From positions 124,001 through 188,000 of the forward strand of contig DDEN01000022.1 of assembly GCA_002336115.1 (NCBI GenBank): 64,000 nucleotides of DNA, written 5' to 3'. The notes beneath the pieces were generated by a model, which did no database searches, was not told the DNA's origin, and saw nothing but the letters and a program-made list of their open reading frames with translations. Shown here in pieces: positions 18,114-27,738 of the stretch (its first letter is position 1; every line of letters starts with the position of its first letter). This DNA comes from Chitinophagaceae bacterium UBA1953 (lineage in GTDB: Bacteria > Bacteroidota > Bacteroidia > Chitinophagales > Chitinophagaceae). The translations under genes were made by a program, and so were the position numbers.

Positions 18114-21100
18114 ATGAGAAAACTTGTATTTATGTTCGTTGTGTTATTAAGCACTTTACAAGCATTAGCACAGAACAAAACTGTTACAGGAAAAGTAACA
18201 GATGAGAAAGATGGCTCTCCATTAGGCGGAGTTTCAGTTTTAGTAAAAGGAACAACAATTGGCACTAATACAAAAAGTGACGGTACGTTCGCCCTCTCAT
18301 TACCTTCAAATGCCAAAGTTTTAGTGTTTTCGTATGTAAATATGGCTACTGAGGAATTGTCAATTGGGAATCAAACTGTATTTAATATCAGAATGACATC
18401 TCAGGCATCCTCGCTAGAAACAATTGTGGTTACAGTTCCTTATGGTACTGTAAAAAAGAAAGCTTTTACAGGCGCTGAAAATACTATAACTTCTGAGGTT
18501 TTACAAAAGCAGCAAGTCACTTCTGTATCAAAAGCATTAGACGGTGTTATTCCTGGCATTATTTCGACTAATGGTGGAGGGCAACCAGGCTCAGGTGCTG
18601 CAATTCGTATAAGAGGTATTGGATCTGTAAATGCAACAAGTGCGCCTCTCTATGTTGTAAATGGTATCCCATACGACGGTTCAATTGAAGCGATCCCAAC
18701 TGAGGACATTGAAACCGTAACTGTTTTAAAAGATGCAGCAGCTGCCGCTCTATATGGTTCAAGAGCTGCGAACGGTGTAATTATGATTACCACAAAAAAG
18801 GGGAAAAAAGGTACACCTAAATTGACCTTTAACGTATCTCAGGGTTTCATGGATCGTCTAATTCCGGAGTATAATCGTGTTGGACCTAAAGAATACTATG
18901 AATTATTCTGGGAGGCATATAGAAACAATTATGTTGCCCAAGGAAATACACCAAGTCAAGCTGGGATTAACGCTTCAAATGTTTTAACCAGCAGCAGTGG
19001 TCTTGTTTATAATGCCTATAATGTTCCAGGAAATACATTGGTTGATCCCACATCCGGCAAACTTAACTCTAACGCAACTTTGCTTTGGAACGAATCATGG
19101 GAAGATGCAATGTTTAGAATTGCAAAACGCAGCAGAGCTAATATGAGTGTTTCAGGTGGTGGAGAGGGTGCCGATTATTATATATCTGCCGGGTACCTTA
19201 ACGAAGAAGGGATAGTAAAATACTCTGGTTATGAAAGATATAATGCTCGCATGAACGTGAACGCCAATCCAACTAAATGGTTCGGTACAGGAATTGCAGT
19301 CGATGGAGCATTTATCAATAACAGATTTGTCCCAAGCGGTGGTACATCTACAACAAATCCATTTTATTACACCAGACAAATGGGGCCAATTTACCCTGTT
19401 TACCAACACAATTTAACAACTGGTGCACTTGTAAAAGACAGTTTAGGTAATCCCGTTTTCGATTTTGGAATTCCTACACAAATGGGCACTCGTCCTTATG
19501 CAGGTCGCTCTAACGATGCGGCTACATTGGCTCTTGACAACAGGTCTTCAAAAGATTTTAATGGCACAGGCAATATTTATGGTGAAATAAAATTCACTAA
19601 AGAATTATCATTAAAAGGCACTTTGGGAACAACTATTTATAATAGCAATGGCACCTCATATCAGAATAACCAGTATGGGGACGCAGCGCCAAGTACAACA
19701 GGGGGCTCTGACGGAGGAAGATCAACAAAGTCAAATGGAAGAACATTCTCTCTTACAGGAAACGAAGTATTGTCATATACAAAAGATTTTAAGAAAAATA
19801 ATGTACGTGCATTAGTTGGGCATGAAAATTACCTCTACAAATACAATTATCTGGCAGCTTACAAATCTGGATTTATTTTTCCAGGCTATACAGAGTTAGA
19901 TAATGGAGCAACGTCAACCTATCCGCCAACTTCATATGAAGATAACTTAAGAATTGAAAGTTATTTTGCTAATATCAACTACGATTTTGATAGTAAATAT
20001 CTATTATCTGCAAGTTACAGAACAGACGGATCTTCAAGGTTTAGTCCAAATGCAAGGTGGGGTACATTTTACTCAGTTGGCGCAGGATGGAGATTAATTA
20101 GTGAAAGTTTTATGAAAAACATCAAGTGGCTTAGTGATCTGAAGTTAAGAGCCAGCTATGGCGAACAAGGAAATGAAGGCTTATTTGATGCAAATGGCAA
20201 TCCTCTTTATTATTCCTATAAAGATTATTATAATGCTAATGGATCAGGTGGTTATATACCTCCTAACCCAAGTAGGGTTGCTAATACCGATTTACAATGG
20301 GAAACAAACTCTGTATTAAATTTCGGGGTTGATTTTGGTTTTTTAAATAACCGTTTAACGGGTACATTTGAATGGTTTAATAGAAAATCTGCGAACTTGT
20401 TGTTTGATGTTCCTTTGCCTATTTCAACTGGCACTGCATCAGTTTATCAGAATATTGGAGAAATGAAAAATGTTGGTGTTGAATTGCAGTTGGGTTATTT
20501 AGTAATTAAACAGCATAATTTCAGATGGAAAGCAGATGTTAATCTTACACATTTCAAAAACACAATAACCAAACTTCCTCCAAACCAAACAAAGAATGGA
20601 ATTATTTCTGGCACAAAAAAACTAGTTGTTGGAGGAGGTATTTATGACTTCTGGCTTCCAGAATTTGCAGGTGTAGATGCTTCAACAGGTGATGCTCTTT
20701 ATTACAGAGACATTAAAGATGCTGATGGGAAAGTTATCAACAGTGTCATTACAAATCAATATAGTCAGGTAACTACAACTAATTCCTTACACAATTTCGG
20801 TTCAGCACTGCCCAAAATATCAGGTGGGGTTACCAATACTTTCAGTTATAAAAGCTTTGACCTTTCTATTCTTACAATATTTTCTTATGGCGGAAAATTT
20901 TATGATGGAAATTACGCAGGTATTATGCACAGAGGATCACCAGGTACATCCTGGAGTACTGATATACTTAACAGATGGCAAAAACCTGGCGATGTTACAA
21001 ACGTTCCAAGGCTGCAATATTCTATTTCCAATAATGACGGCGCATCGTCAAGATGGTTAATAGATGGTTCATGGCTAAACATTAAGAACATTACGTTATC

Positions 21101-21293
21101 ATATAATTTTTCAAAGAATTTAAACAACTTACTTAAACTAGGTGGTGGACAATTTTTTGTAAGTGTTGATAATGCTTATTTATGGACAGCAAAAAAAGGC
21201 TCTGATCCCCAACGTTCTTTTACCGGGACTGCAGATGCAACCTATACGCCATTCAGAACAATGACATTGGGAGCAACTGTAAATTTTAAATAA
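18114..21293 (+). CDS. SusC/RagA-family TonB-dependent outer-membrane transporter (second pair)
   Basis: 1059 residues with signal peptide MRKLVFMFVVLLSTLQALAQ, a carboxypeptidase-regulatory-like domain (VTGKVTDEKDGSPLGGVSVLVKGTT), TonB-box region (ASSLETIVVTVPYGTVKKKAFTG), plug (AAIRIRGIGSVN), hallmark KDAAAAALYGSRAANGV and a barrel ending in LGATVNFK. The N-terminal domain is close in wording to that of the first SusC, but the barrels differ, so the pairs are paralogues rather than a recent duplication. SusD and a further lipoprotein follow at short spacing. A 69-codon frame in the leader (17908-18117) overlaps this start and is not considered real. Confidence 0.96.
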   Translation: MRKLVFMFVVLLSTLQALAQNKTVTGKVTDEKDGSPLGGVSVLVKGTTIGTNTKSDGTFALSLPSNAKVLVFSYVNMATEELSIGNQTVFNIRMTSQASSLETIVVTVPYGTVKKKAFTGAENTITSEVLQKQQVTSVSKALDGVIPGIISTNGGGQPGSGAAIRIRGIGSVNATSAPLYVVNGIPYDGSIEAIPTEDIETVTVLKDAAAAALYGSRAANGVIMITTKKGKKGTPKLTFNVSQGFMDRLIPEYNRVGPKEYYELFWEAYRNNYVAQGNTPSQAGINASNVLTSSSGLVYNAYNVPGNTLVDPTSGKLNSNATLLWNESWEDAMFRIAKRSRANMSVSGGGEGADYYISAGYLNEEGIVKYSGYERYNARMNVNANPTKWFGTGIAVDGAFINNRFVPSGGTSTTNPFYYTRQMGPIYPVYQHNLTTGALVKDSLGNPVFDFGIPTQMGTRPYAGRSNDAATLALDNRSSKDFNGTGNIYGEIKFTKELSLKGTLGTTIYNSNGTSYQNNQYGDAAPSTTGGSDGGRSTKSNGRTFSLTGNEVLSYTKDFKKNNVRALVGHENYLYKYNYLAAYKSGFIFPGYTELDNGATSTYPPTSYEDNLRIESYFANINYDFDSKYLLSASYRTDGSSRFSPNARWGTFYSVGAGWRLISESFMKNIKWLSDLKLRASYGEQGNEGLFDANGNPLYYSYKDYYNANGSGGYIPPNPSRVANTDLQWETNSVLNFGVDFGFLNNRLTGTFEWFNRKSANLLFDVPLPISTGTASVYQNIGEMKNVGVELQLGYLVIKQHNFRWKADVNLTHFKNTITKLPPNQTKNGIISGTKKLVVGGGIYDFWLPEFAGVDASTGDALYYRDIKDADGKVINSVITNQYSQVTTTNSLHNFGSALPKISGGVTNTFSYKSFDLSILTIFSYGGKFYDGNYAGIMHRGSPGTSWSTDILNRWQKPGDVTNVPRLQYSISNNDGASSRWLIDGSWLNIKNITLSYNFSKNLNNLLKLGGGQFFVSVDNAYLWTAKKGSDPQRSFTGTADATYTPFRTMTLGATVNFK

Positions 21294-21313
21294 TAACAAC
21301 GAAATATTTAAAT

Positions 21314-22798
21314 ATGAAAAAAATTCTTTTATTCATTTTGCCGACGTTGGTTTTTCTTGCAATTGGATGTAAGAAAACTTACCTGGAAACGCAACCGAGT
21401 AATGCAGCTGAATTACAAGCACTTTTAAGTAAAGTTAACTCTGTTTATGCGGCTCTTGATGGAGCTGTAAAGGAGCAATTTGCATCCGGAACAGGCGGTA
21501 ATACAAGGCATGATAACTTCGGGCAAAAGGCATTTGATCTTGCGATGGATTTAATGGGTAACGATATGGTTGTACATAGCCAGGGGTATGGTTGGTTTAA
21601 CAGTGATTATAACTATACCGAATGGGCAACCGCTGTTGATAACCGTCAAAGCTATAATGCATGGTATTTTTATTATGATTTAATAAAACAGGCAAATGTT
21701 TTAATTAACAATGTTGATGTTGTTAAAGATGCCACTCAGTCTCAAAAGGATATCATTAAAGGACAAGCCTTAGGACTCAGAGCATATTGTTATTATTATC
21801 TGGTTAATTTATTTCAGCAAACTTATAAAGGCAATGAATCAAAACCAGGGGTACCTATATATACAGTTCCTACAACTGAAGGGAAACCAAGAGGGAAAGT
21901 GAGTGATGTTTATACCCAAATTATTTCTGATTTAACAGCCGCAGAAACTTTATTGACAGGTAAAACCAGAGCGGCAAAAACCAATGTTGACATTTCTGTT
22001 ATACAAGGATTCAGAGCAAGGGTAGCTTTATTAATGGAAGATTGGACAACTGCTGCCACATATGCAAATAAAGCCCGTCAGGGATACACACTGATGACTA
22101 CAGGTCAATATACTGCAACTACTGCGTTTTCTGACATTGCTGCCTCAGAGTGCATGTGGGGCTCTAAAATTCCTAGTGACCAAGCAACAATTTATGCTTC
22201 TTTTTATTCTCATATGGATATAAGAACAGGAGGTTATGCAGCTTTGGGTGGACAAAAGAAAATCACAAAGAGTTTATACGACCAAATAAACACAGGTGAT
22301 ATAAGAAAATCTGTTTTTCAAACTCCCGGCACAGGAACAACCTCCAATCCAGATTATAATCAACTGAAATTACAAGTACCTGTCGCTGGTTCTTGGGCAG
22401 CAGATTATTCATACATGAGATCAAGCGAAATGTATCTCATTGAAGCAGAAGCTTTGAACCGACAAGGAAATGATCCGGGGGCAAGGACTGCATTGGAAAC
22501 TCTTGTAAAAGCAAGATATCCTGCTTATAGTGCTTCAGCCTTTAGTGGAGCAGGGTTGTTAACAGAAATATTATTGCAAAGAAGAATTGAGCTTTGGGGT
22601 GAAGGATTTTCTTTGATTGATATTAAACGTTTGAATCAAGGCTTAAACCGACCGACTGGTGCTGGCAATCATGGTTCTCCGAATTTTAATCCTGGTTTAT
22701 ATACAACCAGCCCTGAAGATCCAAGGTTTTTAATGAGAATTCCTCAAAGAGAATTAGATAATAATACTTCAATGACTCCAGCAGACCAGAATTTATAA
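21314..22798 (+). CDS. SusD/RagB-family nutrient-binding lipoprotein (second pair)
   Basis: 494 residues with lipoprotein signal MKKILLFILPTLVFLAIGCKK. Typical SusD segments: AELQALLSKVNSVYAALDG, KGQALGLRAYCYYYLVNLFQQTYKG, GVPIYTVPTTEG, VSDVYTQIISDLTAAETLL, YMRSSEMYLIEAEALNRQG and LLQRRIELWGEGFSLIDIKRLN. It acts with the SusC encoded 20 bp upstream. The stop shares one base with an ATG at 22798 in the frame of the next lipoprotein gene, so the three genes are probably co-translated. Confidence 0.95.
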   Translation: MKKILLFILPTLVFLAIGCKKTYLETQPSNAAELQALLSKVNSVYAALDGAVKEQFASGTGGNTRHDNFGQKAFDLAMDLMGNDMVVHSQGYGWFNSDYNYTEWATAVDNRQSYNAWYFYYDLIKQANVLINNVDVVKDATQSQKDIIKGQALGLRAYCYYYLVNLFQQTYKGNESKPGVPIYTVPTTEGKPRGKVSDVYTQIISDLTAAETLLTGKTRAAKTNVDISVIQGFRARVALLMEDWTTAATYANKARQGYTLMTTGQYTATTAFSDIAASECMWGSKIPSDQATIYASFYSHMDIRTGGYAALGGQKKITKSLYDQINTGDIRKSVFQTPGTGTTSNPDYNQLKLQVPVAGSWAADYSYMRSSEMYLIEAEALNRQGNDPGARTALETLVKARYPAYSASAFSGAGLLTEILLQRRIELWGEGFSLIDIKRLNQGLNRPTGAGNHGSPNFNPGLYTTSPEDPRFLMRIPQRELDNNTSMTPADQNL

Positions 22799-22821
22799 TG
22801 ATAACCTTTAATATTCGTCTA

Positions 22822-23664
22822 ATGAAATATAAAAATTTTATTCTATCAGCCATCTCACTCTTGCTAATTACATCGTGCCAGAAAGGAAATGTTGTTATTG
22901 ACAAGAGCCCGATTGACCCAGGAGCATATGCAAGGTTTAATACTTTAACATTAGCAGACTCGATTACTACTTATTATATTAAGAGTACAAATGATCCTTA
23001 CAAACTTCCAATAGGAGTTACTAATGTTGCGTCAAAAGACAGAACTGTTAAATTTACATATACATCAAATAACGCTGTTGCAGGAACTCAATATAATTCT
23101 CCCGCAACTTTAATCATTCCGGCAGGAAAAGCTGTCGATACATTACGTTTTGCAGGACTGTTCTCAGGGTATCCGCAATCAAGCAGAAAAGATACCGTAC
23201 TAATACAAATTGTCAATTCGGATGATATTTGGGCAAACCCCTATATCACACCCAGAAAAGATATGTACCGGTTAATACTGCGTAAATATTGCGATGTCGA
23301 TTTATTAGCACTTGCCGGAAATTATACACGCTGTATTGATAATGGCAGTTATGGCCCTTATCCAATGACAGTGACTACCCCCCTTTCAGGTGGGGCAACC
23401 AGCGGCTCTGTAGTAGTAACTAATTTATGGGATTTAGGAGCACCGACATCTACTACAGTAAATCTTGACTGGAGTAATCCTGCATCCTTTACTGCTACTA
23501 TACCGGATCAGGTGTTCTACGGCCCTGCTGATCTTTGGATAAAAGGAACGACCGCCGGAACATTCTCTTCCTGCGATCAAACTTTTACACTCAAGTATAC
23601 TTTATATTTCAAAACTTCAGGAGCAAATTACTATGCTAATCAAGTTACAACTGTAGCAAGGTAA
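22822..23664 (+). CDS. Surface lipoprotein with Calx-beta-like domain, third gene of SusCD operon
   Basis: 280 residues from the ATG at 22822 (MKYKNFILSAISLLLITSCQKG), a clean lipoprotein signal. An alternative start at 22798 overlaps the susD stop and would add eight residues (MITFNIRL); it cannot be excluded. Residues about 60-130 (VKFTYTSNNAVAGTQYNSPATLIIPAGKAVDTLRFAGLF) follow the Calx-beta/DUF4843-type pattern seen in lipoproteins encoded behind SusD in peptide- and glycan-uptake loci. The C-terminal part is beta-rich and not recognised. It is probably an accessory surface binding protein for the same nutrient. A bidirectional terminator follows. Confidence 0.75.
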   Translation: MKYKNFILSAISLLLITSCQKGNVVIDKSPIDPGAYARFNTLTLADSITTYYIKSTNDPYKLPIGVTNVASKDRTVKFTYTSNNAVAGTQYNSPATLIIPAGKAVDTLRFAGLFSGYPQSSRKDTVLIQIVNSDDIWANPYITPRKDMYRLILRKYCDVDLLALAGNYTRCIDNGSYGPYPMTVTTPLSGGATSGSVVVTNLWDLGAPTSTTVNLDWSNPASFTATIPDQVFYGPADLWIKGTTAGTFSSCDQTFTLKYTLYFKTSGANYYANQVTTVAR

Positions 23665-23683
23665 AAAATAGCCGCACGACATA

Positions 23684-23716
23684 AAAAAACCGCATCATAA
23701 ACAGATGCGGTTTTTT
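23684..23716. terminator. Bidirectional intrinsic terminator
   Basis: A 13-bp stem (AAAAAACCGCATC 23684-23696 with GATGCGGTTTTTT 23704-23716) around a 7-nt loop. The A/T flanks allow function for both converging units, the SusCD operon on plus and the TlpA-like gene on minus. Confidence 0.92.
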
Positions 23717-23733
23717 ATTTACTTACTTCTCTT

Positions 23734-24867
23734 TTACTGCAACACTTCACTTAACTTTCTCTCCAAATCCTCACCTCTTAAATTATCTGCAATAATTTTT
23801 CCTGAAGGATCAATCAGTACGTTGTAAGGAATACCCTGGAAACCGTACAAAGAAACCGCTTCACTTTCCCAGTACTTTAAATCGCTTATGTGATTCCAGA
23901 TAAGTCCATCTTCTTTAATAGCTTTTAACCAGGCATCTTTTGTTTTATCCAACGATACGCCAAGTATGGTGAAATTTTTATTTTTAAATTTATTAAATGC
24001 TGCTACAACATTTGGATTTTCTGCACGACAGGGGCCGCACCAGCTTGCCCAGAAATCAACCAACACATATTTTCCTTTTAAACTGCTGAGCGAAAAATTT
24101 TTTCCGTTTACATCAGGCATTGTAATATCCGGTGCTACCGATCCTATTGCTACTCCACTTTGTGGTTGCTGCTGCTGTTGTGATTTGCTTAAACTTTCAC
24201 GAAATTGTTTTACAATAGCTTTAATTCCCGCATGCTTGGGAAAACGTTTTTCCAAACTGTTTAACATCTTTTCATTTTCAGCCACATCATTACCCGCATT
24301 AATGGTAATAGCAAACATGCTCACCATGGGGCTTTCATCATTTTCCGCAATGTTTTTAACATAGCCCTTAAACGAATTAACAATATTGGTCATTTCCTGC
24401 TGCTTTACCACCTTCAAGCTATCTCCTTCTGTACCCGACTGAACTTCGGCCTGGATGGCATAAAGTTTTTGCTGCACAGCAGAAAGCGAATCAACAAAAC
24501 TTTGCAGGCGTTGTGTTGCCGGCGATCCGCTGTATTTTATATTACGAACATCATTCCAGTCGGCATTTAAAGCTATATTTGATTTATCATTAATTACAAA
24601 ATACAAAGGGCTTTTTTCAACTTGCGGAAAACGCAATTGCAACAGCGATTCTTCGGCCGACTTCCCTTTCAATGTAAATTTTCCATCCTTTAATGTAACG
24701 CTGTCAATAACCTGTGGAGGCATGTTATCGAACGAAATCTGCTCCAGATATACAACCGTGGCAGGTGCATTTTTAATATCTCCAGTTACAGTAAAATTTT
24801 TATTGCTGCTGTTTTTGCAGGCTGTAACTGTAAGTACAACAACTGCTGCAATCCATAGTTTCTTCAT
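23734..24867 (-). CDS. TlpA-like thioredoxin-fold lipoprotein with DUF4369-like N-terminus
   Basis: 377 residues from the ATG at 24867 (MKKLWIAAVVVLTVTACKN), lipidated Cys at residue 17; an ATG ten codons upstream was rejected because it precedes the signal. The N-terminal half (TVTGDIKNAPATVVYLEQI, DSVTLKDGKFTLKG) matches the DUF4369-type beta domain. The C-terminal half is an AhpC/TSA-TlpA thioredoxin domain with the redox motif WCGPC at 276-280 and the cis-proline loop GIPYNVLIDP. It probably reduces disulfides in the periplasm or at the surface. A glutamine-rich linker (SQQQQQPQSG) joins the two halves. It converges on the SusCD operon; gatB lies 58 bp upstream on the same strand. Confidence 0.9.
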   Translation of the reverse strand: MKKLWIAAVVVLTVTACKNSSNKNFTVTGDIKNAPATVVYLEQISFDNMPPQVIDSVTLKDGKFTLKGKSAEESLLQLRFPQVEKSPLYFVINDKSNIALNADWNDVRNIKYSGSPATQRLQSFVDSLSAVQQKLYAIQAEVQSGTEGDSLKVVKQQEMTNIVNSFKGYVKNIAENDESPMVSMFAITINAGNDVAENEKMLNSLEKRFPKHAGIKAIVKQFRESLSKSQQQQQPQSGVAIGSVAPDITMPDVNGKNFSLSSLKGKYVLVDFWASWCGPCRAENPNVVAAFNKFKNKNFTILGVSLDKTKDAWLKAIKEDGLIWNHISDLKYWESEAVSLYGFQGIPYNVLIDPSGKIIADNLRGEDLERKLSEVLQ

Positions 24868-24925
24868 CTGATCTTTTTTGTTTTGATAATAGTACACTTA
24901 GTCTCTTTGTAATTGACCCTTGTTT

Positions 24926-26377
24926 TTATTTTGATAATTTTTCAGTGACAAGTTGATTCAGCAATTTCGGATCGGCCTTGCCTTTTGATTTTTTCATTAC
25001 TTCTCCCACAAACAAACCAATCAATCCTTTCTTTCCTTTTTTATATTCTGTTACTTTATCAGGCATTGCAGAAAGTACTTCATCAACCAATAACTGCAAA
25101 GCATCTTCATTCCGTTCCTGCAGTAGGTTTAATTGCTGTGCAAGTTCCAAAGCTGAAACACCGTTATTTTTCAGCATTGCAGGCAGTAGCTTTTGTGTTG
25201 CAATAGTGTGGCTCACCTTTCCTTCTTCCACTAACTGAATAATTGATGCAAGTGCTGCAGGTGTTAACTTCAGTTCACTTATTTCAATTCCTTCTTCATT
25301 CATCACCGACTTTACCGGACCTAATAACCAGTTAGCAATTTGCTTGAATGATGTTGTATGTTTTGCTGCTTCTTCAAAATAATCGGCTGTTTCTTTATCA
25401 TCTGTCAACAAAACAGCATCATATTCCGGTAACGCATATTGATTGATGAAACGTTGTTTCTTTTGCTCAGATAATTCAGGTAAGTCAGCTTTAATAGCAG
25501 CAATAAAATCATCTGTAATAATAAACGGAGGCAAATCAGGATCGGCCATGTAACGGTAATCATCTGCATCTTCTTTTGTACGGATTGCAAATGTTGTTTC
25601 TGTTTCAGGATTAAAACCTCTTGTTTGCTGAATTACATTTTCACCTTTTTCTTTTATTTCAATCATCCGCATTACTTCAAAATCAATTGCTTTTTTCAGG
25701 AAACGGATTGAGTTCAGGTTTTTGATTTCAGCTTTTGTTCCCAGCTTTGGATCACCTTTTAAACGAATGGAAATATTTGCATCGCAACGCAAACTTCCTT
25801 CATCCATATTTCCATCGCACACATTGAGCGTACGCACCAGTTTACGTATCTCGGTAAAATAGGCTGCAGCTTCATCGCCACTGTGCAGGTCAGGTTCAGT
25901 AACAATTTCAATCAAAGGAACACCAGCCCGGTTGTAATCAACTACAGAATATAAATCATGCTGATCGTGCATGCTCTTGCCTGCATCTTCTTCCATGTGT
26001 ATCCTGTTGAGCTGAACATTTTTTTCACCATCGGCTGTTTTGATTTTTACAAATCCACCAACACAAACAGGCGTTGTGTGTTGCGAAAGCTGGTATCCTT
26101 TGGGAAGATCGGGGTAGAAATAGTGCTTACGTGCAAAATAGTTTTTACGTTCAATTTCACAATCACAGGCTAATCCCATACGTACAGCCAGTTCAATGGC
26201 TTCTTTGTTCAGCTTGGGTAATGTTCCGGGGTGAGCAAGTGTAATTGGACTAACATGCATATTGGGCTCTGCACCAAAACTGGCATCATCGCCACAAAAC
26301 AACTTACTTTTGGTTAAAAGCTGAGCATGCACTTCAAGACCAATCACCGCTTCATATTTATCGCTATAGTTCGACAT
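24926..26377 (-). CDS. gatB: Asp-tRNA(Asn)/Glu-tRNA(Gln) amidotransferase subunit B
   Basis: 483 residues from the ATG at 26377 (MSNYSDKYEAVIGLEVHAQL), two codons after another ATG. Motifs: GLEVHAQLLTKSKLFCGD, YFYPDLPKGYQLSQ, MEEDAGKSMHD, DYNRAGVPLIEIVTEPD, EGSLRCDANIS, and the C-terminal YqeY-like tail (KKGKKGLIGLFVGEVMKKSKGKADPKLL). GatB is the kinase and tRNA-binding subunit that activates the misacylated Glu or Asp before GatA amidates it. gatA and gatC are not adjacent, as often in this phylum. A -7-like box lies 36 bp upstream. Confidence 0.98.
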   Translation of the reverse strand: MSNYSDKYEAVIGLEVHAQLLTKSKLFCGDDASFGAEPNMHVSPITLAHPGTLPKLNKEAIELAVRMGLACDCEIERKNYFARKHYFYPDLPKGYQLSQHTTPVCVGGFVKIKTADGEKNVQLNRIHMEEDAGKSMHDQHDLYSVVDYNRAGVPLIEIVTEPDLHSGDEAAAYFTEIRKLVRTLNVCDGNMDEGSLRCDANISIRLKGDPKLGTKAEIKNLNSIRFLKKAIDFEVMRMIEIKEKGENVIQQTRGFNPETETTFAIRTKEDADDYRYMADPDLPPFIITDDFIAAIKADLPELSEQKKQRFINQYALPEYDAVLLTDDKETADYFEEAAKHTTSFKQIANWLLGPVKSVMNEEGIEISELKLTPAALASIIQLVEEGKVSHTIATQKLLPAMLKNNGVSALELAQQLNLLQERNEDALQLLVDEVLSAMPDKVTEYKKGKKGLIGLFVGEVMKKSKGKADPKLLNQLVTEKLSK

Positions 26378-26412
26378 ATTCAATTTCCCTGTTTGTTAGG
26401 GTTGGGAAGCTG

Positions 26413-26420
26413 CAAAAATA
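26413..26420 (-). promoter_or_regulatory. -7 box TATTTTTG (minus strand)
   Basis: On the minus strand this reads TATTTTTG, a TAnnTTTG match 36 bp before the gatB start. No clear TTTG was found at the right distance upstream, so support is modest. Confidence 0.4.
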
Positions 26421-26464
26421 TCCTTTTTAGCCCGAAGCATTTGTGATACAGTTCACAAAAAAAG

Positions 26465-26593
26465 AGGTTGCCTTAAAAGTCTGTTTGTTTCACACAAAAC
26501 TCACAACGAAGACGGAGAGCACAAAGAAAATTCCTGCGTTGTGTGCTTTGTATTCTTTGTATCGTTGTGTGAAACCTTCTTTTAAGACAACCT
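26465..26593. repeat. MITE-like imperfect palindrome, about 130 bp
   Basis: Outer arms AGGTTGCCTTAAAAG (26465-26479) and CTTTTAAGACAACCT (26579-26593) pair at 14 of 15 positions. Inner arms TTTCACACAA (26488-26497) and TTGTGTGAAA (26565-26574) pair perfectly. The middle holds degenerate CACAACGAAG / CACAAAG units. No coding frame is present. It fills most of the gap between gatB and the PDZ gene. It resembles a non-autonomous palindromic element; no clear target-site duplication was seen. Confidence 0.6.
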
Positions 26594-26614
26594 TCTGAAC
26601 ATGAATGAAAAAGA

Positions 26615-27661
26615 CTATAAATCGGCTTTATTGAGTTTTTTGGGGATTTTGATTTCCATATTCACTGTTTTGCCTGCACGTACTACTTTCAGATTCCATG
26701 CATTGTTTTCGGTTTTCTGGTGAAGAGCCTCTCTTGCCTCAGCTACATTGGTAACTTTTTTGCCGTTGATTTCTGTAATGATATCATCTTTCAGTAAACC
26801 ATTTTTTTCAGCAGGCGAGTCTTTGTCTGTGTCCAAAACTTTCACACCATTTCCTTCTTCCGTATCCTGGATAGTAGCACCCAGTTGCGGGCCTTTTTGC
26901 TGCCACATCATCATTGGGCCATCAAATTGTTGCATAAATGGCTGTTTAAACTGGAATTCAAACTGCCTTTCCTGTAACTCTTTTTGCCTGTTCATCAACT
27001 CTTTTTGCTTTAGTTCCATTTTGTGTTGAATCTCCTGGCGCAACCTGTTTTCGCCTAATTGTGTTTTCACCTTGCTTTCTTTTCCATTGCGCAAATATGT
27101 AATTTCAACTTCATCCTTTGGTTTCTTTTCAGTAATTGCTTTTACAAGATCGCCGGGGTTTTCAATTTTCTGTTCACCAACTTTGGTAATGACATCTCCT
27201 TTTTGCAAACCGGCTTTTTCCGCAGCCGATTCTTTTTGCACTTCTGCCACTTCAACACCTTTGTCGTTTTCTTTTGTAACAACTCCCAATAATGCACCTT
27301 CTTTAAAATCGAAGTGAAAATCTTTCATAAAATCATCGCTGTTCCAGTTCATATTCTGATCAAACCTGAACATCTTCTGCCCGGGCATTTTTGGCATATG
27401 CATAATCATTTCATTGCCGTCGAACTTTTCAACAATAATATCCTTATCGCCCTTTTCAACCGGCTTACCGTTTACAGTAACCTTATCGCCCTCAATAACA
27501 ATGGTTGTTTTTTCTTTTTTGTTTCCTTTTTTTCGGATGATGATTTCCTGCTTCTCCGATTTTTCCTTTTTTTCTTTCTGCTCTGTTTGGGCAGATGTAT
27601 TGATGACCGGAAACTGAGTAAATGCAATACATGCGAGTACATAGATTGAAAATCGTTTCAT
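26615..27661 (-). CDS. Periplasmic protein with two PDZ domains
   Basis: 348 residues. A signal peptide (MKRFSIYVLACIAFTQFPVINTSAQ) is followed by a lysine/glutamate-rich stretch (about 26-75), a first PDZ domain (about 120-200: GALLGVVTKENDKGVEVAEV, SAAEKAGLQKGDVITKVGEQKI), a charged helical linker rich in K, Q, E and M (about 205-245), and a second PDZ domain (about 255-340: GPQLGATIQDTEEGNGVKVL, SPAEKNGLLKDDIITEINGKKV). It resembles the PDZ tail of HtrA/DegP, but no protease domain or catalytic triad is present, so it is probably a peptide-binding adaptor. It stands alone, with gatB upstream across the palindromic repeat. Confidence 0.85.
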   Translation of the reverse strand: MKRFSIYVLACIAFTQFPVINTSAQTEQKEKKEKSEKQEIIIRKKGNKKEKTTIVIEGDKVTVNGKPVEKGDKDIIVEKFDGNEMIMHMPKMPGQKMFRFDQNMNWNSDDFMKDFHFDFKEGALLGVVTKENDKGVEVAEVQKESAAEKAGLQKGDVITKVGEQKIENPGDLVKAITEKKPKDEVEITYLRNGKESKVKTQLGENRLRQEIQHKMELKQKELMNRQKELQERQFEFQFKQPFMQQFDGPMMMWQQKGPQLGATIQDTEEGNGVKVLDTDKDSPAEKNGLLKDDIITEINGKKVTNVAEAREALHQKTENNAWNLKVVRAGKTVNMEIKIPKKLNKADL

Positions 27662-27738
27662 ACAATGCTTGTTTTAAATTTAAAGCAAAGTACGAAAGTT
27701 TTCTTATTTACGAAATATTTCGGAGATTTTATGAAATT

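Noticed and set aside
17908..18117. 69-codon plus-strand frame upstream of the second susC gene
   Set aside because: It overlaps the susC start, has no recognisable domain, and lies in the AT-rich leader after a terminator.
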